A DNA stretch of 64,000 nt. Origin: Heterohyrax brucei (Eukaryota > Chordata > Mammalia > Hyracoidea > Procaviidae). The translations under genes and the position numbers were made by a program. Under the pieces are notes generated by a model that made no database searches, was not told where the DNA came from, and saw only the letters and a list, made by a program, of their open reading frames with translations. Positions 9,510 through 22,301 of this stretch are shown here, in pieces. Positions within the stretch are counted from its first letter, which is position 1. The number at the start of each line of letters is the position of its first letter. The stretch spans positions 61,900,111 through 61,964,110 of the forward strand of contig CM053166.1 in assembly GCA_028571685.1 (NCBI GenBank). The letters are read 5' to 3'.

Positions 9510-12500
9510 TTACAGAGGTTTACACAGAGAATTCCAAGTATAAGTACAAGAAAATAAGAGAGACTTAGAAAACTGGTAAAATCTACATTGTTGATAGAGT
9601 TGGGAGTACTTAGCACTGCGAAAACAGCGCTTTCGCAGAAAGAAATCTACTTCTCTAAGACCGCGAAACAGTGAAAAGAGAATGTATGAGTTTCTCAAGA
9701 TTGGTAAAAGATAGAAACAAGAGAAAGTACACAGTGATTCAACTACCTAGAGAAGTTACAGAGGTTTACACAGAGAATTCCAAGTATAAGTACAAGAAAA
9801 TAAGAGAGACTTAGAAAACTGGTAAAACCTCCATTGTTGATAGAGTTGGGAGTACTTAGCACTGTGAAAACAGCACTTTGGCAGAATGAAATCTACTTGT
9901 CTAAGACCGGGAAACAGTGAACAGAGAATGTATGAGTTTCTCAAGATTGGTAACAGATGGAAACAAGAGAAAGTACACAGTGATTTATCTACCTAGAGAA
10001 GTTACAGAGGTTTACACAGAGAATTCCAAGTATAAGTACAAGAAAATAAGAGAGACTTAGAAAACTGGTAAAACCTACATTGTTGATAGAGTTGGGAATA
10101 CGTAGCACTGTGAAAACAGCACTTTCGGAGAAAGAAAAGTACTTGTCTAAGACCAGGAAACAGTGAACAGAGAATGTATGCGTTTCTCAAGATTGGTAAC
10201 AGATAGAAACAAGAGAAAGTACACAGTGATTCATCTACCTAGAGAAGTTACAGAGGTTTACACAGAGAATTCCAAGTATAAGTACAAGAAAATAAGAGAG
10301 ACTTAGAAAACTGGTAAAACGTACATTGTTGATAGAGTTGGGAGTACTTAGCACAATGAAAACAGCACTTTCGCAGAAAGAAATCTACTTCTCTAAGACC
10401 GCGAAACAGTGAAAAGAGAATGTATGAGTTTCTCAAGATTGGTAACAGATAGAAACAAGAGAAAGTACACAGTGATTCACCTATCTAGAGAAGTTACAGA
10501 GGTTTACACAGAGAATTCCAAGTATAAGTACAAGAAAATAAGAGAGACTTAGAAAACTGGTAAAACCTACATTGTTGATAGAGTTGGGAGTACTTAGCAC
10601 TGTGAAAACAGCACTTTGGCAGAATGAAATCTACTTGTCTTAGACCGGGAAACAGTGAAAAGAGAATGTATGAGTTTCTCAAGATTGGTAACAGATAGAA
10701 ACAAGAGAAAGTACACAGTGATTCATGTACCTAGAGAAGTTACAGAGGTTTACACAGAGAATTCCAAGTATAAGTACAAGAAAATAAGAGAGACTTAGAA
10801 AACTGGTAAAACCTCCATTGTTGATAGAGTTGGGAGTACTTAGCACTGTGAAAACAGCACTTTGGCAGAATGAAATCTACTTGTCTAAGACCGGGAAACA
10901 GTGAACAGAGAATGTATGAGTTTCTCAAGATTGGTAACAGATGGAAACAAGAGAAAGTACACAGTGATTTATCTACCTAGAGAAGTTACAGAGGTTTACA
11001 CAGAGAATTCCAAGTATAAGTACAAGAAAATAAGAGAGACTTAGAAAACTGGTAAAACCTACATTGTTGATAGAGTTGGGAATACGTAGCACTGTGAAAA
11101 CAGCACTTTCGGAGAAAGAAAAGTACTTGTCTAAGACCAGGAAACAGTGAACAGAGAATGTATGTGTTTCTCAAGATTGGTAACAGATAGAAACAAGAGA
11201 AAGTACACAGTGATTCATCTACCTAGAGAAGTTACAGAGGTTTACACAGAGAATTCCAAGTATAAGTACAAGAAAATAAGAGAGACTTAGAAAACTGGTA
11301 AAACCTACATTGTTGATAGAGTTGGGAGTACGTAGCACTGTGAAAACAGCACATTCGAAGAAGGAAAACGACTTGTCTAAGACCCGGAAACAGTGAACAG
11401 AGAATGTATGAGTTTCTCAAGATTGGTAACAGATAGAAACAAGAGAAAGTACACAGTGATTCATGTACCTAGAGAAGTTACAGAGGTTTACAAAGAGAAT
11501 TCCAAGTATAAGTACAAGAAAATAAGAGAGACTTAGAAAACTGGTAAAACCTACATTGTTGATAGAGTTGGGAGTACTTAGCACTGCGAAAACAGCACTT
11601 TCGCAGAAAGAAATCTACTTCTCTAAGACCGCGAAACAGTGAAAAGAGAATGTATGAGTTTCTCAAGATTGGTAACAGATAGAAACAAGAGAAAGTACAC
11701 AGTGATTAAACTACCTAGAGAAGTTACAGAGGTTTACACAGAGAATTCCAAGTATAAGTACAAGAAAATAAGAGAGACTTAGAAAACTGGTAAAACCTAC
11801 ATTGATGATAGAGTTGGGAGTACTTAGCACTGTGAAAACAGCACTTTGGCAGAATGAAATCTACTTGTCTAAGACCGGGAAACAGTGAACAGAGAATGTA
11901 TGAGTTTCTCAAGATTGGTAACAGATGGAAACAAGAGAAAGTACACAGTGATTTATCTACCTAGAGAAGTTACAGAGGTTTACACAGAGAATTCCAAGTA
12001 TAAGTACAAGAAAATAAGAGAGACTTAGAAAACTGGTAAAACCTACATTGTTGATAGAGTTGGGAATACGTAGCACTGTGAAAACAGCACTTTCGCAGAA
12101 AGAAAAGTACTTGTCTAAGACCAGGAAACAGTGAACAGAGAATGTATGCGTTTCTCAAGATTGGTAACAGATAGAAACAAGAGAAAGTACACAGTGATTC
12201 ATCTACCTAGAGAAGTTACAGAGGTTTACACAGAGAATTCCAGGTATAAGTACAAGAAAATAAGAGAGACTTAGAAAACTGGTAAAACGTACATTGTTGA
12301 TACAGTTGGGAGTACTTAGCACAATGAAAACAGCACTTTTGCAGAAAGAAATCTACTTCTCTAAGACCGCGAAACAGTGAAAAGAGAATGTATGAGTTTC
12401 TCAAGATTGGTAAAAGATAGAAACAAGAGAAAGTACACAGTGATTCATCTACCTAGAGAAGTTACAGAGGTTTACACAGAGAATTCCAAGTATAAGTACA

Positions 12501-15500
12501 AGAAAATAAGAGAGACTTAGAAAACTGGTAAAATCTACATTGTTGATAGAGTTGGGAGTACTTAGCACTGCGAAAACAGCACTTTCGCAGAAAGAAATCT
12601 ACTTCTCTAAGACCGCGAAACAGTGAAAAGAGAATGTATGAGTTTGTCAAGATTGGTAAAAGATAGAAAGAAGAGAAAGTACACAGTGATTCAACTACCT
12701 AGAGAAGTTACAGAGGTTTACACAGAGAATTCCAAGTATAAGTACAAGAAAATAAGAGAGACTTAGAAAACTGGTAAAACCTACATTGTTGATAGAGTTG
12801 GGAGTACTTAGCACTGTGAAAACAGCACTTTGGCAGAATGAAATCTACTTGTCTAAGACCGGGAAACAGTGAACAGAGAATGTATGAGTTTCTCAAGATT
12901 GGTAACAGATGGAAACAAGAGAAAGTACACAGTGATTTATCTACCTAGAGAAGTTACAGAGGTTTACACAGAGAATTCCAAGTATAAGTACAAGAAAATA
13001 AGAAAGACTTAGAAAACTGGTAAAACCTACATTGTTGATAGAGTTGGGAATACGTAGCACTGTGAAAACAGCACTTTCGGAGAAAGAAAAGTACTTGTCT
13101 AAGACCAGGAAACAGTGAACAGAGAATGTATGTGTTTCTCAAGATTGGTAACAGATAGAAACAAGAGAAAGTACACAGTGATTCATCTACCTAGAGAAGT
13201 TATGGAGGTTTACACAGAGAATTCCAAGTATAAGTACAAGAAAATAAGAGAGACTTAGAAAACTGGTAAAACGTACATTGTTGATAGAGTTGGGAGTACT
13301 TAGCACAATGAAAACAGCACTTTCGCAGAAAGAAATCTACTTCTCTAAGACCGCGAAACAGTGAAAAGAGAATGTATGAGTTTCTCAAGATTGGTAAAAG
13401 ATAGAAACAAGAGAAAGTACACAGTGATTCAACTACCTAGAGAAGTTACAGAGGTTTACACAGAGAATTCCAAGTATAAGTACAAGAAAATAAGAGAGAC
13501 TTAGAAAACTGGTAAAACCTACATTGTTGATAGAGTTGGGAGTACTTAGCACAGTGAAAACAGCACTTTGGCAGAATGAAATCTACTTGTCTAAGACCGC
13601 GAAACAGTGAAAAGAGAATCTATGAGTTTCTCAAGATTGGTAACAGATGGAAACCAGAGAAAGTACACAGTGATTCATCTACCTAGAAAAGTTACAGAGG
13701 TTTACACAGAGAATTCCAAGTATAAGTACAAGAAAATAAGAGAGACTTAGAAAACTGGTAAAACCTACATTGTTGATAGAGTTGGGAGTACGTAGCACTG
13801 TGAAAACAGCACATTCGAAGAAGGAAAACGACTTGTCTAAGACCCGGAAACAGTGAACAGAGAATGTATGAGTTTCTCAAGATTGGTAACAGATAGAAAC
13901 AAGAGAAAGTACACAGTGATTCACCTATCTAGAGAAGTTACAGAGGTTTACACAGAGAATTCCAAGTATAAGTACAAGAAAATAAGAGAGACTTAGAAAA
14001 CTGGTAAAACCTACATTGTTGATAGAGTTGGGAGTACTTAGCACTGTGAAAACAGCACTTTGGCAGAATGAAATCTACTTGTCTAAGACCGGGAAACAGT
14101 GAAAAGAGAATGTATGAGTTTCTCAAGATTGGTAACAGATAGAAACAAGAGAAAGTACACAGTGATTCATGTACCTAGAGAAGTTACAGAGGTTTACAGA
14201 CAGAATTCCAAGTATAAGTACAAGAAAATAAGAGAGACTTAGAAAACTGGTAAAACCTACATTGTTGATAGAGTTGGGAGTACTTAGCACTGCGAAAACA
14301 GCACTTTCGCAGAAAGAAATCTACTTCTCTAAGACCGCGAAACAGTGAAAAGAGAATGTATGAGTTTCTCAAGATTGGTAAAAGATAGAAACAAGAGAAA
14401 GTACACAGTGATTCAAGTACCTAGAGAAGTTACAGAGGTTTACACAGAGAATTCCAAGTATAAGTACAAGAAAATAAGAGAGACTTAGAAAACTGGTAAA
14501 ACCTACATTGTTGATAGAGTTGGGAGTACTTAGCACTGTGAAAACAGCACTTTGGAAGAATGAAATCTACTTGTCTAAGACCGGGAAACAGTGAACAGAG
14601 AATGTATGAGTTTCTCAAGATTGGTAACAGATGGAAACAAGAGAAAGTACACAGTGATTTATCTACCTAGAGAAGTTACAGAGGTTTACACAGAGAATTC
14701 CAACTATAAGTACAAGAAAATAAGAGAGACTTAGAAAACTGGTAAAACCTACATTGTTGATAGAGTTGGGAATACGTAGCACTGTGAAAACAGCACTTTC
14801 GCAGAAAGAAAAGTACTTGTCTAAGACCAGGAAACAGTGAACAGAGAATGTATGCGTTTCTCAAGATTGGTAACAGATAGAAACAAGAGAAAGTACACAG
14901 TGATTCATCTACCTAGAGAAGTTACAGAGGTTTACACAGAGAATTCCAAGTATAAGTACAAGAAAATAAGAGAGACTTAGAAAACTGGTAAAACGTACAT
15001 TGTTGATACAGTTGGGAGTACTTAGCACAATGAAAACAGCACTTTTGCAGAAAGAAATCTACTTCTCTAAGACCGCGAAACAGTGAAAAGAGAATGTATG
15101 AGTTTCTCAAGATTGGTAAAAGATAGAAAGAAGAGAAAGTACACAGTGATTCATCTACCTAGAGAAGTTACAGAGGTTTACACAGAGAATTCCAAGTATA
15201 AGTACAAGAAAATAAGAGAGACTTAGAATACTGGTAAAACCTACATTGTTGATAGAGTTGGGAGTACGTAGCACTGTGAAAACAGCACATTCGCAGAAGG
15301 AAAACGACTTGTCTAAGACCCGGAAACAGTGAACAGAGAATGTATGAGTTTCTCAAGATTGGTAACACATAGAAAGAAGAGAAAGTACACAGTGATTCAA
15401 CTACCTACAGAAGTTGCAGAGGTTTACACAGAGAATTCCAAGTATAAGTACAGGAAAATAGGAGAGACTTAGAAAACTCGTAAAATCTACATTGTTGATA

Positions 15501-16151
15501 GAGTTGGGAGTACTTAGCACTGCGAAAACAGCACTTTCGCAGAAAGAAATCTACTTCTCTAAGAACGCGAAACAGTGAAAAGAGAATGTATGAGTTTCTC
15601 AAGATTGGTAAGAGATAGAAACAAGAGAAAGTACACAGTGATTCAACTACCTAGAGAAGTTACAGAGGTTTACACAGAGAATTCCAAGTATAAGTACAAG
15701 AAAATAAGAGAGACTTAGAAAACTGGTAAAACCTACATTGTTGATAGAGTTGGGAGTACTTAGCACTGTGAAAACAGCACTTTGGCAGAATGAAATCTAC
15801 TTGTCTAAGACCGGGAAACAGTGAACAGAGAATGTATGAGTTTCTCAAGATTGGTAACACATGGAAACAAGAGAAAGTACACAGTGATTCATCTACCTAG
15901 AGAAGTTACAGAGGTTTACACAGAGAATTCCAAGTATAAGTACAAGAAAATAAGAGAGACTTAGAAAACTGGTAAAACCTACATTGTTGATAGAGTCGGG
16001 AATACGTAGCACTGTGAAAACAGCACTTTCGCAGAAAGAAAACTACTTGTCTAAGACTAGGAAACAGTGAACAGAGAACGTATGAGATTCTCAAGATTGG
16101 TAACAGATAGAAACAAGAGAAAGTACACAGTGATTCATCTACCTAGAGAAG
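9510..16151 (+). repeat. Array segment 3: C D E A B D E F C D E A' C D E A G F B' C D E A' F C'' D H (27 monomers)
   Basis: Twenty-seven full-length copies, exactly 6,642 bp, without indels. C-D-E is the recurrent core, with A-B, F, A' or A-G-F-B' between cores. D copies at 9756 and 10740 share ACCTCCATTG, also present at 16890. C at 9510 shares ACAGCGCTTT with the C at 16644. E copies are of the Et form at 10986 and 12954 and the Ea form at 10002, 11970 and 14676. The segment ends with the third F C'' D H cassette and the last H in the window. Confidence 0.92.
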
Positions 16152-18365
16152 TTACAGAGGTTTACACAGAGAATTCCAAGTATAAGTACAAGAAAATAAG
16201 AGAGACTTAGAAAACTGGTAAAACGTACATTGTTGATAGAGTTGGGAGTACTTAGCACAATGAAAACAGCACTTTCGCAGAAAGAAATCTACTTCTCTAA
16301 GACCGCGAAACAGTGAAAAGAGAATGTATGAGTTTCTCAAGATTGGTAACAGATAGAAACAAGAGAAAGTACACAGTGATTCACCTATCTAGAGAAGTTA
16401 CAGAGGTTTACACAGAGAATTCCAAGTATAAGTACAAGAAAATAAGAGAGACTTAGAAAACTGGTAAAACCTACATTGTTGATAGAGTTGGGAGTACTTA
16501 GCACTGTGAAAACAGCACTTTGGCAGAATGAAATCTACTTGTCTTAGACCGGGAAACAGTGAAAAGAGAATGTATGAGTTTCTCAAGATTGGTAACAGAT
16601 AGAAACAAGAGAAAGTACACAGTGATTCATGTACCTAGAGAAGTTACAGAGGTTTACAAAGAGAATTCCAAGTATAAGTACAAGAAAATAAGAGAGACTT
16701 AGAAAACTGGTAAAATCTACATTGTTGATAGAGTTGGGAGTACTTAGCACTGCGAAAACAGCGCTTTCGCAGAAAGAAATCTACTTCTCTAAGACCGCGA
16801 AACAGTGAAAAGAGAATGTATGAGTTTCTCAAGATTGGTAAAAGATAGAAACAAGAGAAAGTAAACAGTGATTCAACTACCTAGAGAAGTTACAGAGGTT
16901 TACACAGAGAAGTCCAAGTATAAGTACAAGAAAATAAGAGAGACTTAGAAAACTGGTAAAACCTCCATTGTTGATAGAGTTGGGAGTACTTAGCACTGTG
17001 AAAACAGCACTTTGGCAGAATGAAATCTACTTGTCTAAGACCGGGAAACAGTGAACAGAGAATGTATGAGTTTCTCAAGATTGGTAACAGATGGAAACAA
17101 GAGAAAGTACACAGTGATTTATCTACCTAGAGAAGTTACAGAGGTTTACACAGAGAATTCCAAGTATAAGTACAAGAAAATAAGAGAGACTTAGAAAACT
17201 GGTAAAACCTACATTGTTGATAGAGTTGGGAATACGTAGCACTGTGAAAACAGCACTTTCGGAGAAAGAAAAGTACTTGTCTAAGACCAGGAAACAGTGA
17301 ACAGAGAATGTATGTGTTTCTCAAGATTGGTAACAGATAGAAACAAGAGAAAGTACACAGTGATTCATCTACCTAGAGAAGTTACAGAGGTTTACACAGA
17401 GAATTCCAAGTATAAGTACAAGAAAATAAGAGAGACTTAGAAAACTGGTAAAACCTACATTGTTGATAGAGTTGGGAGTACGTAGCACTGTGAAAACAGC
17501 ACATTCGAAGAAGGAAAACGACTTGTCTAAGACCCGGAAACAGTGAACAGAGAATGTATGAGTTTCTCAAGATTGGTAACAGATAGAAACAAGAGAAAGT
17601 ACACAGTGATTCATGTACCTAGAGAAGTTACAGAGGTTTACAAAGAGAATTCCAAGTATAAGTACAAGAAAATAAGAGAGACTTAGAAAACTGGTAAAAC
17701 CTACATTGTTGATAGAGTTGGGAGTACTTAGCACTGCGAAAACAGCACTTTCGCAGAAAGAAATCTACTTCTCTAAGACCGCGAAACAGTGAAAAGAGAA
17801 TGTATGAGTTTCTCAAGATTGGTAACAGATAGAAACAAGAGAAAGTACACAGTGATTCAACTACCTAGAGAAGTTACAGAGGTTTACACAGAGAATTCCA
17901 AGTATAAGTACAAGAAAATAAGAGAGACTTAGAAAACTGGTAAAACCTACATTGTTGATAGAGTTGGGAGTACTTAGCACTGTGAAAACAGCACTTTGGC
18001 AGAATGAAATCTACTTGTCTAAGACCGGGAAACAGTGAACAGAGAATGTATGAGTTTCTCAAGATTGGTAACAGATGGAAACAAGAGAAAGTACACAGTG
18101 ATTTATCTACCTAGAGAAGTTACAGAGGTTTACACAGAGAATTCCAAGTATAAGTACAAGAAAATAAGAGAGACTTAGAAAACTGGTAAAACCTACATTG
18201 TTGATAGAGTTGGGAATACGTAGCACTGTGAAAACAGCACTTTCGCAGAAAGAAAAGTACTTGTCTAAGACCAGGAAACAGTGAACAGAGAATGTATGCG
18301 TTTCTCAAGATTGGTAACAGATAGAAACAAGAGAAAGTACACAGTGATTCATCTACCTAGAGAAG
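16152..18365 (+). repeat. Array segment 4: A B C D E F C D E (9 monomers)
   Basis: A complete pentamer A B C D E (16152-17381), then F C D E. The order E F C D E and its sequence follow 10986-12215 at an offset of 6,150 bp. D at 16890 has lost its EcoRI site (GAAGTC at 16909). From about 17,645 onward the sequence is the start of the copy that recurs 3,936 bp downstream. Confidence 0.92.
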
Positions 18366-21300
18366 TTACAAAGGTTTACACAGAGAATTCCAAGTATAAG
18401 TACAAGAAAATAAGAGAGACTTAGAAAACTGGTAAAACGTACATTGTTGATACAGTTGGGAGTACTTAGCACAATGAAAACAGCACTTTTGCAGAAAGAA
18501 ATCTACTTCTCTAAGACCGCGAAACAGTGAAAAGAGAATGTATGAGTTTCTCAAGATTGGTAACAGATAGAAACAAGAGAAAGTACACAGTGATTCATCT
18601 ACCTAGAGAAGTTACAGAGGTTTACACAGAGAATTCCAAGTATAAGTACAAGAAAATAAGAGAGACTTAGAAAACTGGTAAAACGTACATTGTTGACAGA
18701 GTTGGGAGTACTTAGCACAATGAAAACAGCACTTTCGCAGAAAGAAATCTACTTCTCTAAGACCGCGAAACAGTTAAAAGAGAATGTATGAGTTTCTCAA
18801 GATTGGTAACAGATAGAAACAAGAGAAAGTACACAGTGATTCACCTATCTAGAGAAGTTACAGAGGTTTACACAGAGAATTCCAAGTATAAGTACAAGAA
18901 AATAAGAGAGACTTAGAAAACTGGTAAAACCTACATTGTTGATAGAGTTGGGAGTACTTAGCACTGTGAAAACAGCACTTTGGCAGAATGAAATCTACTT
19001 GTCTTAGACCGGGAAACAGTGAAAAGAGAATGTATGAGTTTCTCAAGATTGGTAACAGATAGAAACAAGAGAAAGTACACAGTGATTCATGTACCTAGAG
19101 AAGTTACAGAGGTTTACAAAGAGAATTCCAAGTATAAGTACAAGAAAATAAGAGAGACTTAGAAAACTGGTAAAATCTACATTGTTGATAGAGTTGGGAG
19201 TACTTAGCACTGCGAAAACAGCACTTTCGCAGAAAGAAATCTACTTCTCTAAGACCGCGAAACAGTGAAAAGAGAATGTATGTGTTTCTCAAGATTGGTA
19301 ACAGATAGAAACAAGAGAAAGTACACAGTGATTCATCTACCTAGAGAAGTTATAGAGGTTTACACAGAGAATTCCAAGTATAAGTACAAGAAAATAAGAG
19401 AGACTTAGAAAACTGGTAAAACGTACATTGTTGATAGAGTTGGGAGTACTTAGCACAATGAAAACAGCACTTTCGCAGAAAGAAATCTACTTCTCTAAGA
19501 CCGCGAAACAGTGAAAAGAGAATGTATGAGTTTCTCAAGATTGGTAAAAGATAGAAACAAGAGAAAGTACACAGTGATTCAACTACCTAGAGAAGTTACA
19601 GAGGTTTACACAGAGAATTCCAAGTATAAGTACAAGAAAATAAGAGAGACTTAGAAAACTGGTAAAACCTACATTGTTGATAGAGTTGGGAGTACTTAGC
19701 ACAGTGAAAACAGCACTTTGGCAGAATGAAAACTACTTGTCTAAGACCGCGAAACAGTGAAAAGAGAATCTATGAGTTTCTCAAGATTGGTAACAGATGG
19801 AAACCAGAGAAAGTACACAGTGATTCATCTACCTAGAAAAGTTACAGAGGTTTACACAGAGAATTCCAAGTATAAGTACAAGAAAATAAGAGAGACTTAG
19901 AAAACTGGTAAAACCTACATTGTTGATAGAGTTGGGAGTACGTAGCACTGTGAAAACAGCACATTCGAAGAAGGAAAACGACTTGTCTAAGACCCGGAAA
20001 CAGTGAACAGAGAATGTATGAGTTTCTCAAGATTGGTAACAGATAGAAACAAGAGAAAGTACACAGTGATTCACCTATCTAGAGAAGTTACAGAGGTTTA
20101 CACAGAGAATTCCAAGTATAAGTACAAGAAAATAAGAGAGACTTAGAAAACTGGTAAAACCTACATTGTTGATAGAGTTGGGAGTACTTAGCACTGCGAA
20201 AACAGCACTTTCGCAGAAAGAAATCTACTTCTCTAAGACCGCGAAACAGTGAAAAGAGAATGTATGAGTTTCTCAAGATTGGTAAAAGATAGAAACAAGA
20301 GAAAGTACACAGTGATTCAACTACCTAGAGAAGTTACAGAGGTTTACACAGAGAATTCCAAGTATAAGTACAAGAAAATAAGAGAGACTTAGAAAACTGG
20401 TAAAACCTACATTGTTGATAGAGTTGGGAGTACTTAGCACTGTGAAAACAGCACTTTGGAAGAATGAAATCTACTTGTCTAAGACCGGGAAACAGTGAAC
20501 AGAGAATGTATGAGTTTCTCAAGATTGGTAACAGATGGAAACAAGAGAAAGTACACAGTGATTTATCTACCTAGAGAAGTTACAGAGGTTTACACAGAGA
20601 ATTCCAAGTATAAGTACAAGAAAATAAGAGAGACTTAGAAAACTGGTAAAACCTACATTGTTGATAGAGTTGGGAATACGTAGCACTGTGAAAACAGCAC
20701 TTTCGGAGAAAGAAAAGTACTTGTCTAAGACCAGGAAACAGTGAACAGAGAATGTATGCGTTTCTCAAGATTGGTAACAGATAGAAACAAGAGAAAGTAC
20801 ACAGTGATTCATCTACCTAGAGAAGTTACAGAGGTTTACACAGAGAATTCCAAGTATAAGTACAAGAAAATAAGAGAGACTTAGAAAACTGGTAAAACGT
20901 ACATTGTTGATAGAGTTGGGAGTACTTAGCACAATGAAAACAGCACTTTCGCAGAAAGAAATCTACTTCTCTAAGACCGCGAAACAGTGAAAAGAGAATG
21001 TATGAGTTTCTCAAGATTGGTAAAAGATAGAAACAAGAGAAAGTACACAGTGATTCAACTACCTAGAGAAGTTACAGAGGTTTACACAGAGAATTCCAAG
21101 TATAAGTACAAGAAAATAAGAGAGACTTAGAAAACTGGTAAAACCTACATTGTTGATAGAGTTGGGAGTACTTAGCACAGTGAAAACAGCACTTTGGCAG
21201 AATGAAATCTACTTGTCTAAGACCGCGAAACAGTGAAAAGAGAATCTATGAGTTTCTCAAGATTGGTAACAGATGGAAACCAGAGAAAGTACACAGTGAT

Positions 21301-22301
21301 TCATCTACCTAGAAAAGTTACAGAGGTTTACACAGAGAATTCCAAGTATAAGTACAAGAAAATAAGAGAGACTTAGAAAACTGGTAAAACCTACATTGTT
21401 GATAGAGTTGGGAGTACGTAGCACTGTGAAAACAGCACATTCGAAGAAGGAAAACGACTTGTCTAAGACCCGGAAACAGTGAACAGAGAATGTATGAGTT
21501 TCTCAAGATTGGTAACAGATAGAAACAAGAGAAAGTACACAGTGATTCACCTATCTAGAGAAGTTACAGAGGTTTACACAGAGAATTCCAAGTATAAGTA
21601 CAAGAAAATAAGAGAGACTTAGAAAACTGGTAAAACCTACATTGTTGATAGAGTTGGGAGTACTTAGCACTGCGAAAACAGCACTTTCGCAGAAAGAAAT
21701 CTACTTCTCTAAGACCGCGAAACAGTGAAAAGAGAATGTATGAGTTTCTCAAGATTGGTAACAGATAGAAACAAGAGAAAGTACACAGTGATTCAACTAC
21801 CTAGAGAAGTTACAGAGGTTTACACAGAGAATTCCAAGTATAAGTACAAGAAAATAAGAGAGACTTAGAAAACTGGTAAAACCTACATTGTTGATAGAGT
21901 TGGGAGTACTTAGCACTGTGAAAACAGCACTTTGGCAGAATGAAATCTACTTGTCTAAGACCGGGAAACAGTGAACAGAGAATGTATGAGTTTCTCAAGA
22001 TTGGTAACAGATGGAAACAAGAGAAAGTACACAGTGATTTATCTACCTAGAGAAGTTACAGAGGTTTACACAGAGAATTCCAAGTATAAGTACAAGAAAA
22101 TAAGAGAGACTTAGAAAACTGGTAAAACCTACATTGTTGATAGAGTTGGGAATACGTAGCACTGTGAAAACAGCACTTTCGCAGAAAGAAAAGTACTTGT
22201 CTAAGACCAGGAAACAGTGAACAGAGAATGTATGCGTTTCTCAAGATTGGTAACAGATAGAAACAAGAGAAAGTACACAGTGATTCATCTACCTAGAGAA
22301 G
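18366..22301 (+). repeat. 16-monomer higher-order unit, copy 1: A' A B C A G F C D E A G F C D E
   Basis: Exactly 3,936 bp (16 x 246). It holds two successive A G F C D E hexamers (19350-20825 and 20826-22301) after A' A B C. Private marks shared with the next copy show common descent: ACAAAGGTTT at 18369, TTGACAGAG near 18692, CAGTTAAAAG near 18771, a TGTG motif in the C at 19104, GTTATAGAGG near 19349 and GAAAACTAC near 19729. Identity to the next copy begins a little upstream, at about 17,645, and ends near 21,750. Confidence 0.93.
20088..20333 (+). repeat. Fusion monomer, B'-type entry and C-type body
   Basis: The entry before it is CACCTATCTAG and its start TTTACACAGAG with AAACCTAC, as in B'. 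From ACTGCG onward it is class C. This is what results if F-B'-C loses one monomer by exchange between B' and C in register. Similar copies start at 21564, 24024, 25500, 37800 and 63382. Confidence 0.85.
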
